Positions 20,885-31,000 of a stretch of DNA of 33,170 nucleotides are shown here, piece by piece. Location: assembly GCA_036897485.1 (NCBI GenBank), contig JAYMTF010000589.1, positions 1 through 33,170 of the forward strand. The letters are read 5' to 3'. The position numbers and the translations under genes are program-made. The notes beneath the pieces were generated by a model, which did no database searches, was not told the origin of the DNA, and saw only the letters and a list, made by a program, of their open reading frames with translations. The stretch is from Pelargonium nanum. Taxonomy: Eukaryota; Streptophyta; Magnoliopsida; Geraniales; Geraniaceae. Positions within the stretch are counted from its first letter, which is position 1, and every line of letters begins with the position of its first letter.

Positions 20885-21260
20885 CTACAAACCATAATGA
20901 TGATTGAACACAAACATGTTTATGAACACAAAACACGAATGAGACATGTTTAACACGATAACTAAAATACTTGCGTTGACGCTACACGACTGACACGAAC
21001 ACATCCAAATACATTTTACATAACCAACACGTTTGACAAGACATGCCCCAGCATACTTGACACGACGTAACTCGACACACAATATTATTAGGATTAATTT
21101 GCAATATAACTATCAAATGTATCTGCTTGATGTGCTGTGCGTGCGTGTTTTAAAAATCTAACACTAAGACAACGTGTTATGTTCTTCAACACGAACACAA
21201 TATGGTTACAGAACCAAGTCACGTTAATTTCGTGCATTATATCGTGTCACAACACAAATC
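20885..21260 (-). repeat. GACAC/GTGTC-rich dispersed repeat
   Basis: The plus strand is dense in ACACGA, GACACGA and AACACG words (for example 20992-21000, 21057-21076, 21186-21196). Read on the minus strand it is a GTGTCGTGT-type sequence, a common non-coding repeat style in plant genomes. A minus frame at 20885-21082 has no recognisable domain. The class is not determined. Confidence 0.45.
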
Positions 21261-21753
21261 GTAATTTGAAATTGTTTTTGGAAATCTATTAAAACTCTTA
21301 AGCCAAACGAGTAGCCTTTGATAGAGTCATTTGTTTCGAAAGGGCATCATCTAGAATATCCCAATAGTTGTGGGAATCATTTAAGAGGCAAATCTTTTTA
21401 TTTATTTTCCTACTAAAAACCATTTTCTCAGGAAAAATACATTTTCCCGGAAAACAAACAGGCCATAAAGTAAATTAAATTCTCAAAACCAACCCATCTC
21501 TTGCTCCTTCTCTATCACATTAGGTAGTTCATAGACTCAAAGACGAGCACAGAATCTAAACCATCTCATCTCCGCCGTCCATTCCGTTGACTCAGCTTCA
21601 AAAACGTCAAATCTCTGAACCAGAAAACCGCCGTCGCCGCCGCCGCGAAGCACTAGATCAAGCCCTCCGATCCGGTATTGAAGACCACAAAACCTATCGC
21701 ATCACAAGAGCGAGAGCACAGAGAACCAAAACCCTAGCAGTAACGTCACTGTC
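21261..21753. promoter_or_regulatory. Promoter and leader of the WD40 gene
   Basis: From about 21480 the sequence becomes CT- and GC-richer with (CCG)n-like stretches near 21628-21645, typical of a TATA-less plant leader. A telo-box-like AAACCCTA lies at about 21728-21735, often seen near starts of broadly expressed plant genes. Confidence 0.4.
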
Positions 21754-21909
21754 ATGATCACATGCTCTCGTCGCCATCGCCGACATGATCAACACGAGCA
21801 ACGGTATGATGTCAACTTCGTCGTCATCGCCGGCGGCGGCTCAGGCCCAATCGCCGGGACTCAAGACCTATTTCAAAACCCCAGAAGGTCGCTACAAGCT
21901 TCACTATGA
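21754..21909 (+). other. Overlapping upstream ORF (51 codons) on the WD40 mRNA
   Basis: ATG at 21754 opens a frame different from the main ORF and runs past the main ATG (21785) to TGA at 21907-21909. A ribosome using it could not start the WD40 protein by simple reinitiation, so it would lower output. It assumes the transcript begins upstream of 21754, which is likely but not shown. Confidence 0.45.
21762..21788 (+). other. Eight-codon uORF ending in an ATGA overlap with the main start
   Basis: ATG at 21762 encodes MLSSPSPT and stops at TGA 21786-21788, which overlaps the main ATG at 21785-21787. Such an ATGA junction is compatible with termination-reinitiation. Seen directly in sequence; use in translation is not known. 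Confidence 0.45.
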
Positions 21910-24900
21910 GAAGACCCACCCTTCCGGTCTGCTTCACTACTCCCATGGCAAGACCGTTACTCAGGTACTGCTTGGCTCTCCAACTTTGGATTCAATTGCG
22001 TAAAGTTCAGTTTTTTAGATTATTTAGTATTGTTTCATGTTGTGAAGATCAAATTTTGTTGGAACATGATTTTGGAGTCTGTTTATGGATAATTTTGATG
22101 TTCTAGGGTTTTATTTGATGCTTATTTCGATTTGTTTGTGTACATTTGGTTGACTTTGATTCTCAAGGTTTTTTTACTTTGAACATTTGATCAGTTTGGA
22201 CCAATTCTGTTTGTTTAGTTTTTTTTTTTCTTTCTCAAAATTTACATTTTTATGAAAGAATTTGGTTGAATTTGTTTGTTAGGTGACGCTAGCGCATCTC
22301 AAGGACAGGCCGGCCCCATCGACTCCCACAGCACCTACTTCAAGTTTCAGTGCTAGCAGTGGCGTACGGTCTGCTGCAGCAAGGTTGTTAGGGACTGGTA
22401 ATGGTAGCCGTGCCCTTAGCTTTGTTGGGGGCAATGGTGGGACTAAAAGTATTAGTGGGAACGGTAGGCTTGGGTCATTGGGTGCAACTAGTTCCGGCAA
22501 TTCCTTGACCTCTTCAAATTTTGATGGGAAAGGAACGTACTTGATCTTCAACGTGGGAGATACGATTTTTATAAGTGATTTGAACTCTCAAGATAAGGTA
22601 ACTTGGTGTTTGGCATTAAAGTTTTGAGGAGTGCTAGGCTTTCTAATGCTGTCGTTTCGAGAGAACTAGTTCTTTTTCGTTGGGGTGGTGGTTTGAGATC
22701 TTAACTATTGAATGTAGGATCCAATTAAGTCTATCCATTTCAGCAATTCAAATCCATTGTGCCACGCATTTGATCAGGATGCCAAGGATGGTCATGATTT
22801 TGTTATTGGGTTGAGCTCGGGTGATGGTAATGTTCTTGAATTAGAATTACATTTTGTTCTGGGCATTATTCGATTTCACATATTTGTTATTTGGTTTGTT
22901 ATTGTAGTCTACACAGTTTCATTGAGACAGCAACTGCAGGATGTGGGAAAGAAGCTTGTGGGGGCTCACCATTATAATAAAGATGGTTCTGTTAATAACA
23001 GGCAAGACATAGGAATAATATCCTCCTCATATCTTATAGTTTCTATTACCGACATGATTTTTCTAAAGTTTCTCAATCTTCGTTATGATCACGACATCAA
23101 TTAGCTAGCAATTCTTTGCACATTATTAATTGTCTGACTTCTAATAAAGATGTGACTTTTTTCACTTTTTATATTTTATATTATGATATTGATAATTGAA
23201 GAGAACAAAGCTAAGAGATTTATGCACGTCATGTTGAACCTAGGAGACTGTATCTTAGGCTGTCATCTAATATGATATCCTTAAGTTTATGTGCCCTTAT
23301 TGTATGAATTATTGACAACAAAGTTGAAAGAATGGGAAATAGCTATTGGTCAAAAAAAAAAAAAAAAAAAAAATTAACTGTCTATGTTATATGTTGAATG
23401 GGGTATACATGCAGACTGTAGTGTCTGGTACATATGAATGTTCCGTGCCTTGTTGACATGAATGCTATAAATGAATATCTTCACATAGATACCCTATACG
23501 GACAGTGTGATATCAACTTAAATTATTTGGCCAAATCATTGGGTTCTGTTGTACTATTGGGGACCAAATAAATGTGATGCTTACATGCACGCATGTATAC
23601 AATAGGTGTGTCTATGTCTGCAATTTAAGTGCTAACTTTAACTTGTATGGTTGGAACTCCGTTAAATCCGAGTGTTACATTTGTCTCTTTATCTGCTTGT
23701 ATTTAGGTTTGTACATTGCACCTCGTATGACACCATTTATGTTTTATATCTGTTTCATTGTAGAAACACATAAGACCTGAATATGAATTAAAATGTTACT
23801 TTCTTACTAGATCAGTAGTATGCTCTATAAGTCAACCTAGTACTAGCTTTTCTTATAATACTTAATAAAGAATATTTCTGAATGCTGTCTATAGCTATTT
23901 CTTGCGTGGATCTAGAAAAAATGAATCGTGGGCAGAGAAGGGAAAGGGTATTCTCCTCTTTTTAGGGTTTAAACATTGCATGTCTGTTATGTCTATGAGC
24001 ACTCAGTGACATTCAGTTGTGGGAATCTATAATATTTGTATTGTTTTATTGATAATGCTATCTTTAGCAGTCGTTGTACTAGCGTTGCATGGGTTCCTGG
24101 AGGTGATGGCACTTTTGTTGTTGCTCATGCTGATGGGAATATGTTCGTCTATGAGAAGGCAAGACTTAATAGCTAGAAGAAACACTTCTTATTGCATGAC
24201 TTGATTTTCTTGTTATGGTGTTGCAGTAATCTTAGGCTCTTTTACTCATTTGTTTTCTTCTTCAAGCAGAGCAAAGATGGTGCTGGTGATTCTTCCTTCC
24301 CTGTTATCAAAGATCAAACTCAATTTTCAGTTGCACATGCACGTTATAGTAAGGTACTGCTATAGTCTTACTCATTTGTTTTTTTGTTCTTAAATACGTC
24401 ATTGCATTCTAAAATCTATCTGCCTGTATCTAGCTGTTAATCAAAATCATACGCACCAATTGATAACATTAAAAGAAGATTCAAACATCTCTTGTATATG
24501 AAAAATAATATTTACCTCTTGAAGTTTCCATGGTCCGAACTTGCTTTCTAACACCAACTCAAGCTTCATCTTCCATAGTATTAAAGCAGGCTTCAAGTTG
24601 AGCAGAGAAGAAGAAGCTTGACTTGGTGTTAGAAAGCAAGTTAGGAAGCCTGCTTTCTCTATGGATCTCTTTGATTTGCACACTAGGTGCTCATTTCCTG
24701 TTTCCACGAAACCATCAGGCTGAGTCATATATACTTAATTAGAGTTTATCAGTCATCGTTTTACCATTTGTATATCTCTTACATGCATATTTGACTGATA
24801 AACTCTAATTAAGATACTCTCTCAGTCCCAAAATGAGTCTCTTTCTTTTGTAGGAATGTAGTTATCCATGAATTATCAATCGTATATGTACAATACTACA

Positions 24901-26977
24901 ATGAGTTAGAAAGAACCCCTCAAAAACTTACATCAAATGCACATGAGGGTATATAGGAGGAAAATTCACCTATACTTAATTTTTTTTCTTCCAAAAAGGA
25001 ATACAAGGCGCTCGTTTTAGGATGAAAGGAATATCATTTAGCTGATGACTGACTCAAAAGCCTAAATCAAATGATCTCTTTATCAATAGGAAACATGGCT
25101 ATCTGTTGTTTTGTATCTATTTTTCTGCTACTTGCCACCTACTAAATGTTTCGTAACAAACTCCGTTGTAAATACAGAGCAATCCATTTGCTAGATGGCA
25201 TATTTGCCAAGGCTCAATTAATAGCATTGCTTTCTCAACAGATGGAACCTATTTAGCGACTGTTGGAAGAGATGGTAATACATCAATCTAATATCATTTG
25301 CATCTTTTGTTAGTTATATTTCTTTTCTAGTTTGTGTTTTTCTTTAAAAATGATGAGCTGAGTCATTTACTGAATGTAGGTTATCTATGTGTGTTTGACT
25401 ACTCAAAAGAACAACTTATATGCGGTGGGAAGAGTTATTATGGGGCTTTATTATGTTGCGCTTGGAGGTGACTAATTAAAAGCTTTTCCCGTGTTCCCTA
25501 AGTTCATTTTGATATCGTATAAAAAAAATGTTAACAACAGAGTTCCCCTTAACAGTAAGGATGGAAAATATGTTCTTACTGGAGGTGAGGATGATTTAGT
25601 CCAAGTCTGGTCCATCGAAGATCGAAAGGTTGTAGCATGGGGTGAGGGACACAACTCATGGGTGAGCTTCTTATCAAACATAGGCTTGTAAGGTTTCTTG
25701 CTGAATGATTATCACAGTTTTCAGTTTTTATCGGTGATTATGGCAGGTCAGCGGAGTGGCATTTGATTCATATTGGTCGCCACCAAATTCAGATGGCACA
25801 GGGGAGACTGTCATGTATCGCTTTGGTTCTGTCGGTCAGGTATTGCTTTTTGGTCTTGTTAAATTTACTATACATTATGATACATCTCATTAATACAGAG
25901 GTTGTTAATCACAACAATTCTCTAATGGGTGCCAAGTTTTTGTAGAGTGTTTGAATATAATTCCAACTATTGTTTAAGGGTGCAAGATTGCTTGGATTGT
26001 CATGAGAGTCTTTGAATCAAAATATTAGGATAAGCCCAACGAAGACTTTTGTTCTAAATTGGTACCCAATTTGGTTTCTGTTCCAATCTAGTCCCCAAAA
26101 TGTCAATGTCGTTCCAATTATGTCCATCAATTATGCATTTTTTTTCTTCACATTAGTCCAATCGTTCCATGTTGTATTTTATGGAAAACAAAACAATGTT
26201 GCCGATATGAACACCACATCATTGCCATGTGGATGTCACTTCTCAACGTGGACACCATCATATCGTTTCGAAACAAAAAAAAAAAAAGTTAAATTGAAAG
26301 TCACTTTATCTTAATTTAACAGTTACAGGTTGGATCAATCTGAAACAAATTTGCATAGTTGTGGGACCAAATTCAAATGATGTGTATAGTTTGAGGAGTA
26401 AATTGGAACATAAATTAAATTAGGTACCAACTTGAAACAAAATGGATATTTTGAGGACCTAAATGAAACATTTTCCCATTTGATTCGGTTTAGCTTGTTG
26501 ATATTTGCTTAGAAGATTTCACATGCATTTATTGTGGTTAATCAGTGTGACACAATCCTTATACAACTTGTTTGTGAGCAGGATACACAGTTGCTTCTTT
26601 GGGACCTGGAATTGGATGAGATTGTAGTGCCATTGCGTAGACCTCCCGGAGGGTCCCCAACTTTGAGCACGGGAAGCCAATCATCTCACTGGGATAACGC
26701 TGTCCCTGTGGGTACTCTGCAACCTTCTCCAAGCATGCGAGACGTTCCAAAGATCTCTCCACTGGTTGTTCATCGAGTTCACACGGAGCCCCTTTCCAGT
26801 GTAATATTCACCCAGGAATCTGTCGTTACTTCTTGCCGAGAAGGGCACATCAAAGTGTGGATCAGACCCGCCGCCCCAGAAAGCCAATCAAACAACTCTG
26901 AAACCGAATTAAGTACAAGTCAAAAGGAGAAACCATTGTTTTCAAGCAAGGTTGGTGGTTCCAGTCACAAGCAATGA
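21785..26977 (+). CDS. WD40-repeat protein of the WDR20/DMWD/CreC family
   Basis: Beta-propeller scaffold protein. In animals WDR20 activates the deubiquitinases USP12/USP46, and fungal CreC pairs with the deubiquitinase CreB; a similar cofactor role here is inference. Eleven exons: 21785-21964, 22283-22597, 22718-22826, 22908-23001, 24071-24158, 24270-24353, 25178-25274, 25380-25467, 25556-25661, 25747-25839, 26582-26977, giving 549 aa. The N-terminus is Ser/Ala-rich with the conserved LKTYFKTPEGRYKLHYEKTH (about 25-44), then Gly/Ser linkers, then WD units such as GSINSIAFSTDGTYLATVGRDG, DGKYVLTGGEDDLVQVWS and DTQLLLWDLELDEIV, with a final ESVVTSCREGHIKVW. Introns 4 and 5 both have GC donors (AG|GCAAGA), required to keep the frame. 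Intron 4 is over 1 kb; intron 6 contains a MITE and hairpins, intron 10 a terminal-inverted-repeat element. The last codons (VGGSSHKQ) could also be read through a cryptic donor at AAG|GTTGG, but the simple stop is preferred. Confidence 0.92.
23351..23372 (+). repeat. Poly-A tract in WD40 intron 4
   Basis: A run of about 22 A within the 1069-nt intron 4 (23002-24070). It could be the tail of a lost retroposon, but no recognisable body precedes it. Confidence 0.5.
24538..24664. repeat. Near-perfect 30-bp inverted repeat plus a second inverted pair, WD40 intron 6
   Basis: 24538-24567 pairs with 24613-24642 with a single mismatch in 30 bp (arms begin AACTTGCTTTCTAACACCAA). A second pair, 24573-24595 with 24645-24664, matches over the GAAGCCTGCTTT core and CTATGG. 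The order is A, B, then inverted A, inverted B, so it is not one simple hairpin. Confidence 0.8.
24734..24813. repeat. Perfect 22-bp inverted repeat with 36-nt loop next to a MITE
   Basis: 24734-24755 (starting CTTAATTAGAG) is the exact reverse complement of 24792-24813. The right arm ends three nucleotides before the left end of the Stowaway-like element at 24817. It could be a short MITE of its own or the product of a rearrangement at the insertion site. Confidence 0.85.
24817..25031. mobile_element. Stowaway-like MITE in WD40 intron 6
   Basis: About 215 bp between TA dinucleotides at 24815-24816 and 25032-25033. The left end is CTCTCTCAGTCCCAAAATGAG and the right end, reversed, TTCCTTTCATCCTAAAACGAG, imperfect copies of one terminal inverted repeat. 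No coding capacity. Confidence 0.75.
26040..26465. mobile_element. Non-autonomous element with long imperfect terminal inverted repeats, WD40 intron 10
   Basis: About 50 bp near 26048-26103 (TTTTGTTCTAAATTGGTACC...GTTCCAATCTAG) pairs with the reverse of about 26387-26441 (TTTTGTTTCAAGTTGGTACC...GTTCCAATTTAC), roughly three quarters identical. The interior is AT-rich and non-coding. Long imperfect inverted ends fit a Mutator-like or foldback MITE; the target duplication was not resolved, so limits are approximate. Confidence 0.5.
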
Positions 26978-28069
26978 CCAAACTCTTTTACCGAATGCAA
27001 GGCGAAACCAATATTTTTTTCACATGGCGCAAGCAACAATTCTCTTCACGATTTGCCTGTTAATCTCTTCGCCGGTTGGTGCGCGGGGCACGCATATTAC
27101 GATTCTGGTGAGATTGAGCCAACATGTTTGCATTGTATAAAATTGTGGCCGGCGGCTGTAAGAGATTAAGAGGAGAGGAAAAAAAAGCCCCTTTTGTAAG
27201 TACAAAATGGCTGTTTCTAGGATACATCTAAAATGACTGATAGGAATAATGTTGGAATTGCTTCATTGATATTTGTATTTCATAGAGATGGACTTGAGTG
27301 TCCATCAAAATGTTCTTATTCTTTTTAAGGAAATATGTAGATGAAACCTACATTTTTGTTCATTTGTTGTTCAAGATTTTTGGACAAAACTGTCTTTGAG
27401 TCACAAACATTATCATTGAAATGGATGAGTTTCTTATTTTACTGGCAAGTAGCTATTGTGATAAGCTTGGTTTTCCCATACTACATGCACTAACCATTTG
27501 GCTCAAAGATGAGTCCTTTTAGCCAATGAAACCTAGAGCTTACTACTTGAGTCGGGTTCTGGTTGAAAAGACCTAATTTGGAAGTCAGTTGGGTCTATTT
27601 TGTGCAACGGGAACCCAAAATATGTGCAGAAGCATAACCATTTGGCTCAAAGACGAGTTCTTTTAGCCAATGAAACCCAGAGCTGACTATTTGAATCTTG
27701 AGTCGAGTTTTAGTTGAAAAGACCTAATTTGAAAGTTAGTTGGGTTTTTTTTGTGCAACGCAAACCCAAAATGTGTGGCCGAACTTCTAGAAATGGACTT
27801 GAGAGGGTTCAACAAATCCCATTATCCCGCAAAGTAAAAGGACAAACATGCCCTTGTCATCTGAATTTATTTTCACAAAACCTCTATTTCGAACAAACAA
27901 TTGAACTCTCCAAAGCTGTATACATTTACAACAATTTGGAAACAACCAGAGGACCAAAACCCAAGCATAGACAGCAAAAAATAAAAATGTCTCAAGTTTC
28001 TGTACAATCAGAACCTTACAACTCTATATCTGCTTGTACAATTCATGCATATCTCAAGATCCACAAAGC
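26978..28069. other. Convergent 3' flanks of the WD40 and RING-CH genes
   Basis: The WD40 3' UTR probably occupies the first few hundred bases; no clear AATAAA was seen. For the minus gene, AATAAA (plus TTTATT at 27866-27871) lies about 200 nt past its stop and is a candidate poly(A) signal. The middle carries a tandem duplication (27492-27776). Confidence 0.5.
27492..27776 (+). repeat. Tandem duplication with 144-bp period
   Basis: Copies start at 27492 and 27636 with AACCATTTGGCTCAAAGA and share TTTTAGCCAATGAAACC, GTTGAAAAGACCTAATTTG and a final AACCCAAAAT.TGTG. The copies differ by a few substitutions and a short insertion in copy 2. Confidence 0.85.
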
Positions 28070-31000
28070 TTAGCTTCCGCGGATCGAATCTCCAGGATCA
28101 CTTCCTTGATTAGGCTCCACTCTCTCCCCAGAGCCCGGCTGTTGATTTGAACTACTCAACCGCCTTCTCCTCCACCTCACGAACTCAACAAGAAATGAGT
28201 TGGAACACATTGTGACTCCAAAACCGGCAAATGTGGCAATAAGAACAGACACAACGGCCTGCATGTGAAGCTGTTGATCCCACACAAATGTCAAGAAATG
28301 TATCAACATGTCTAAAGAATAAAAACCCGGAATTTAATAATGGTCGTGAGTAGAGAACGTACCAAAGTATAGAACAGATGTGCAGAAAGAACCACCAGCA
28401 CGAACTGAATAGTTGCATATATCCACACGTATCTTTTCCTTACTGAACACAAATTTGAGAGTCAGATAGAGACCGAGATGTGATGATTATTATAGAATAT
28501 ACAAATTTAGCCTCCTACCCATTGTCGTGGATGTCATGGAAGCTAGAAGACCCAATATGCAGGAAAAAGGAAGAGATATCGCTATGGCACCAGAACCCAT
28601 TTTTTTGATCTGCTCATGAAATGTTTATAAGGTAAAGAAACTCTGATAGCCTTTAAAATGTCTGTTCGAAAGTTGTTGGAACTTACCAGAAGCTGCTCAA
28701 GAAAACAGAAGTAAGCGAGCATGCTCACAATGACAAGAACGGGAACGTCCTGCCAAACCCTGTGAAATGTTACTTCAATGTTCAGTTATAATATCATACT
28801 TGTGTTCAAATGGGTTAAATATTTCTACGCCCATAGGACAGTTCAAAATTTTGAAGATACCCCCTAAAAATTGTTTATGGACTGTTTTATTAGTTATTGA
28901 ATCCATCATCATTATGGTCTTCTCGAAAATCCACATGATAACATCACAAATCAACTATAGTTCCTCTTGAAAAGTTGCTCGAAATCAACACTAGAATAAC
29001 TCGAATCAAAGATTAGAACACAAAACTGTGATTTTTCATTATGTTTTTCGATTTCTTTTTATTTGTGCATCATTTATTTGAAAACTTAAAGTGAAATGAG
29101 GAGCAGAATTGCCATTTCACGTCTCCATAGTTGTCAATTGTCATCAACCAATTTGTGGGGCATAAATCACACTTTTAGTTGATAGATGTGAACATTAAAA
29201 AAACAAGAACGGAGACTAAACTTATACTTCTAGAGGAGAAGAAAGATTAACCACCAGCAAACACATGAAAATTAAAGAAGCTGGATATATTATCGAGTAG
29301 AACATGTACTTGCCTATAATGAGTTGCTTCGAGTTGCAGAGCATTAGTACCTCCCGAGCTAAGGGCCTGATTCTGAATGCGCAACAAGGTGACGGGTAGG
29401 TTTTTCACTTCCTGCTTGCAGACATCACAAATCTTGTTACCTTTAATGCTAAACCATTTCACCGCACATTCTTGGTGGACCAATTCTAGTTCACCTTTGC
29501 AGCTACATTCCATCTTGAGGGTATCACCGCCCTCGGTTAGTTCAATCAAGCAAATTCTGCAAACAGCTTCTTCTTCAGGAATATCTTTACCACCATCATC
29601 GTTTCCATCTGAACCACAATACTAAGACAAGGCACGGGTTGGTTATCACAAAGTAACATAACACGGATACAAAATTCCAATGTTGAAACATATTAAGCTA
29701 ACATTGAACATGAAGTGAAATAATCATCACATATATTCACCAGTATCAATCACCGAGGATGTGTTTGATGTTGCAGTAACAGCTCCCTCAGCCCTTTGTG
29801 GCGTAGTTGGAATAACCCGAAATACACCACCGAAAGAACTTAGATGTCCTATGCTTCCATCTTTGTTAATTACAGGAACTGAATGCGAACGATGAATAGG
29901 CTGTTGGGACCTTCCTTTCTGTAAAGTGAGTAATTCTGTAAGAATCAAGAAGATAAGTGGAAAAAAGTACATATTACAATAAACAATAATGTTCAAATAT
30001 TCAACATCTGATTCATAAAGCATCTCTAGACAGTGTTAAGCTCGAAAAGAAGTTTAATACTCACAAAAGAACTTGACGGATCAATTGTGTTCCTCCCATG
30101 CATAGACTCTGGATTCGAGTGAATAATCGGGGTAACAGGTAAGGATGATGGTTTCTTCGTTCTGGGCGTGAAAAGCTTGGTTAGGGACCATGTCCTCGGA
30201 ATCAAAGACTTGTCCCGTGTGTCGGTCACTGAACCTCCCAACGCTAAGATGGCAGCTTTCTCAATATCTGAAGTAGTGTTCCGGTACTTGAAACTTAGTC
30301 TTGGAAGGAGACTCTTCATGGTTGATTTACCTCTAGATGAGGACTGATCTGGAGACCCTTTTGTCCGGGTAAAACTAGGACTGGGTAGTGGGGAAAAATT
30401 TACTCGTTTCGGAGTTGGACTCGACATTGGGGGCATGTTTACAGTCACAAAGTCCTCCACACAATCTTCAACACCTCTTGAGGGTATCTCCAAGACAAGG
30501 TCTTGCCGTCTTTGGTGTTGATCAGATATAGTTTCTTCCATTATTTCAGTTGAATCTCCCACCTATAAAACAGAAAAAATAACTAATATGGATTGGCAGC
30601 TTTTGTAGTCACAAAAGGGTTTTGTACAGTGAGAATTTAAGTTTAGCAAAAAGAGAAATCAATCCACAATTCAGCGTGTACAATCATATAAATCTTGGCA
30701 GGCAAAGAGTACAATTTTTAGAGAAATTGGGCATATACTACATAGATATCCAAATAAAAGTAACAAGATTGAACTTCAAATGGTCAAAACAAAGCTTTCT
30801 AAAATTGAGCCGATATGTTCAACTTCAGAGGAATAAACTTTGCACAATCCTAAGGAGTAACATTCATCACAAATGCGCAATTGGTTGCGATAAAGCTTGC
30901 ATTTTTTTCAACATCATCAAGTGGTGCACTGAGTTGGTCCAGTCAAAGTCATATCCAACTTGAGCAAAAGATGCTATGAATGTAACCACACATGCTAAAG

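Noticed and set aside
24447-24728. 93-aa minus-strand frame in WD40 intron 6
   Set aside because: It lies on the inverted-repeat structure, has no domain and is inside an intron.
29377-29625. 82-aa plus-strand frame over the RING-CH exon
   Set aside because: It is the complement of the conserved C4HC3 coding exon on the minus strand.
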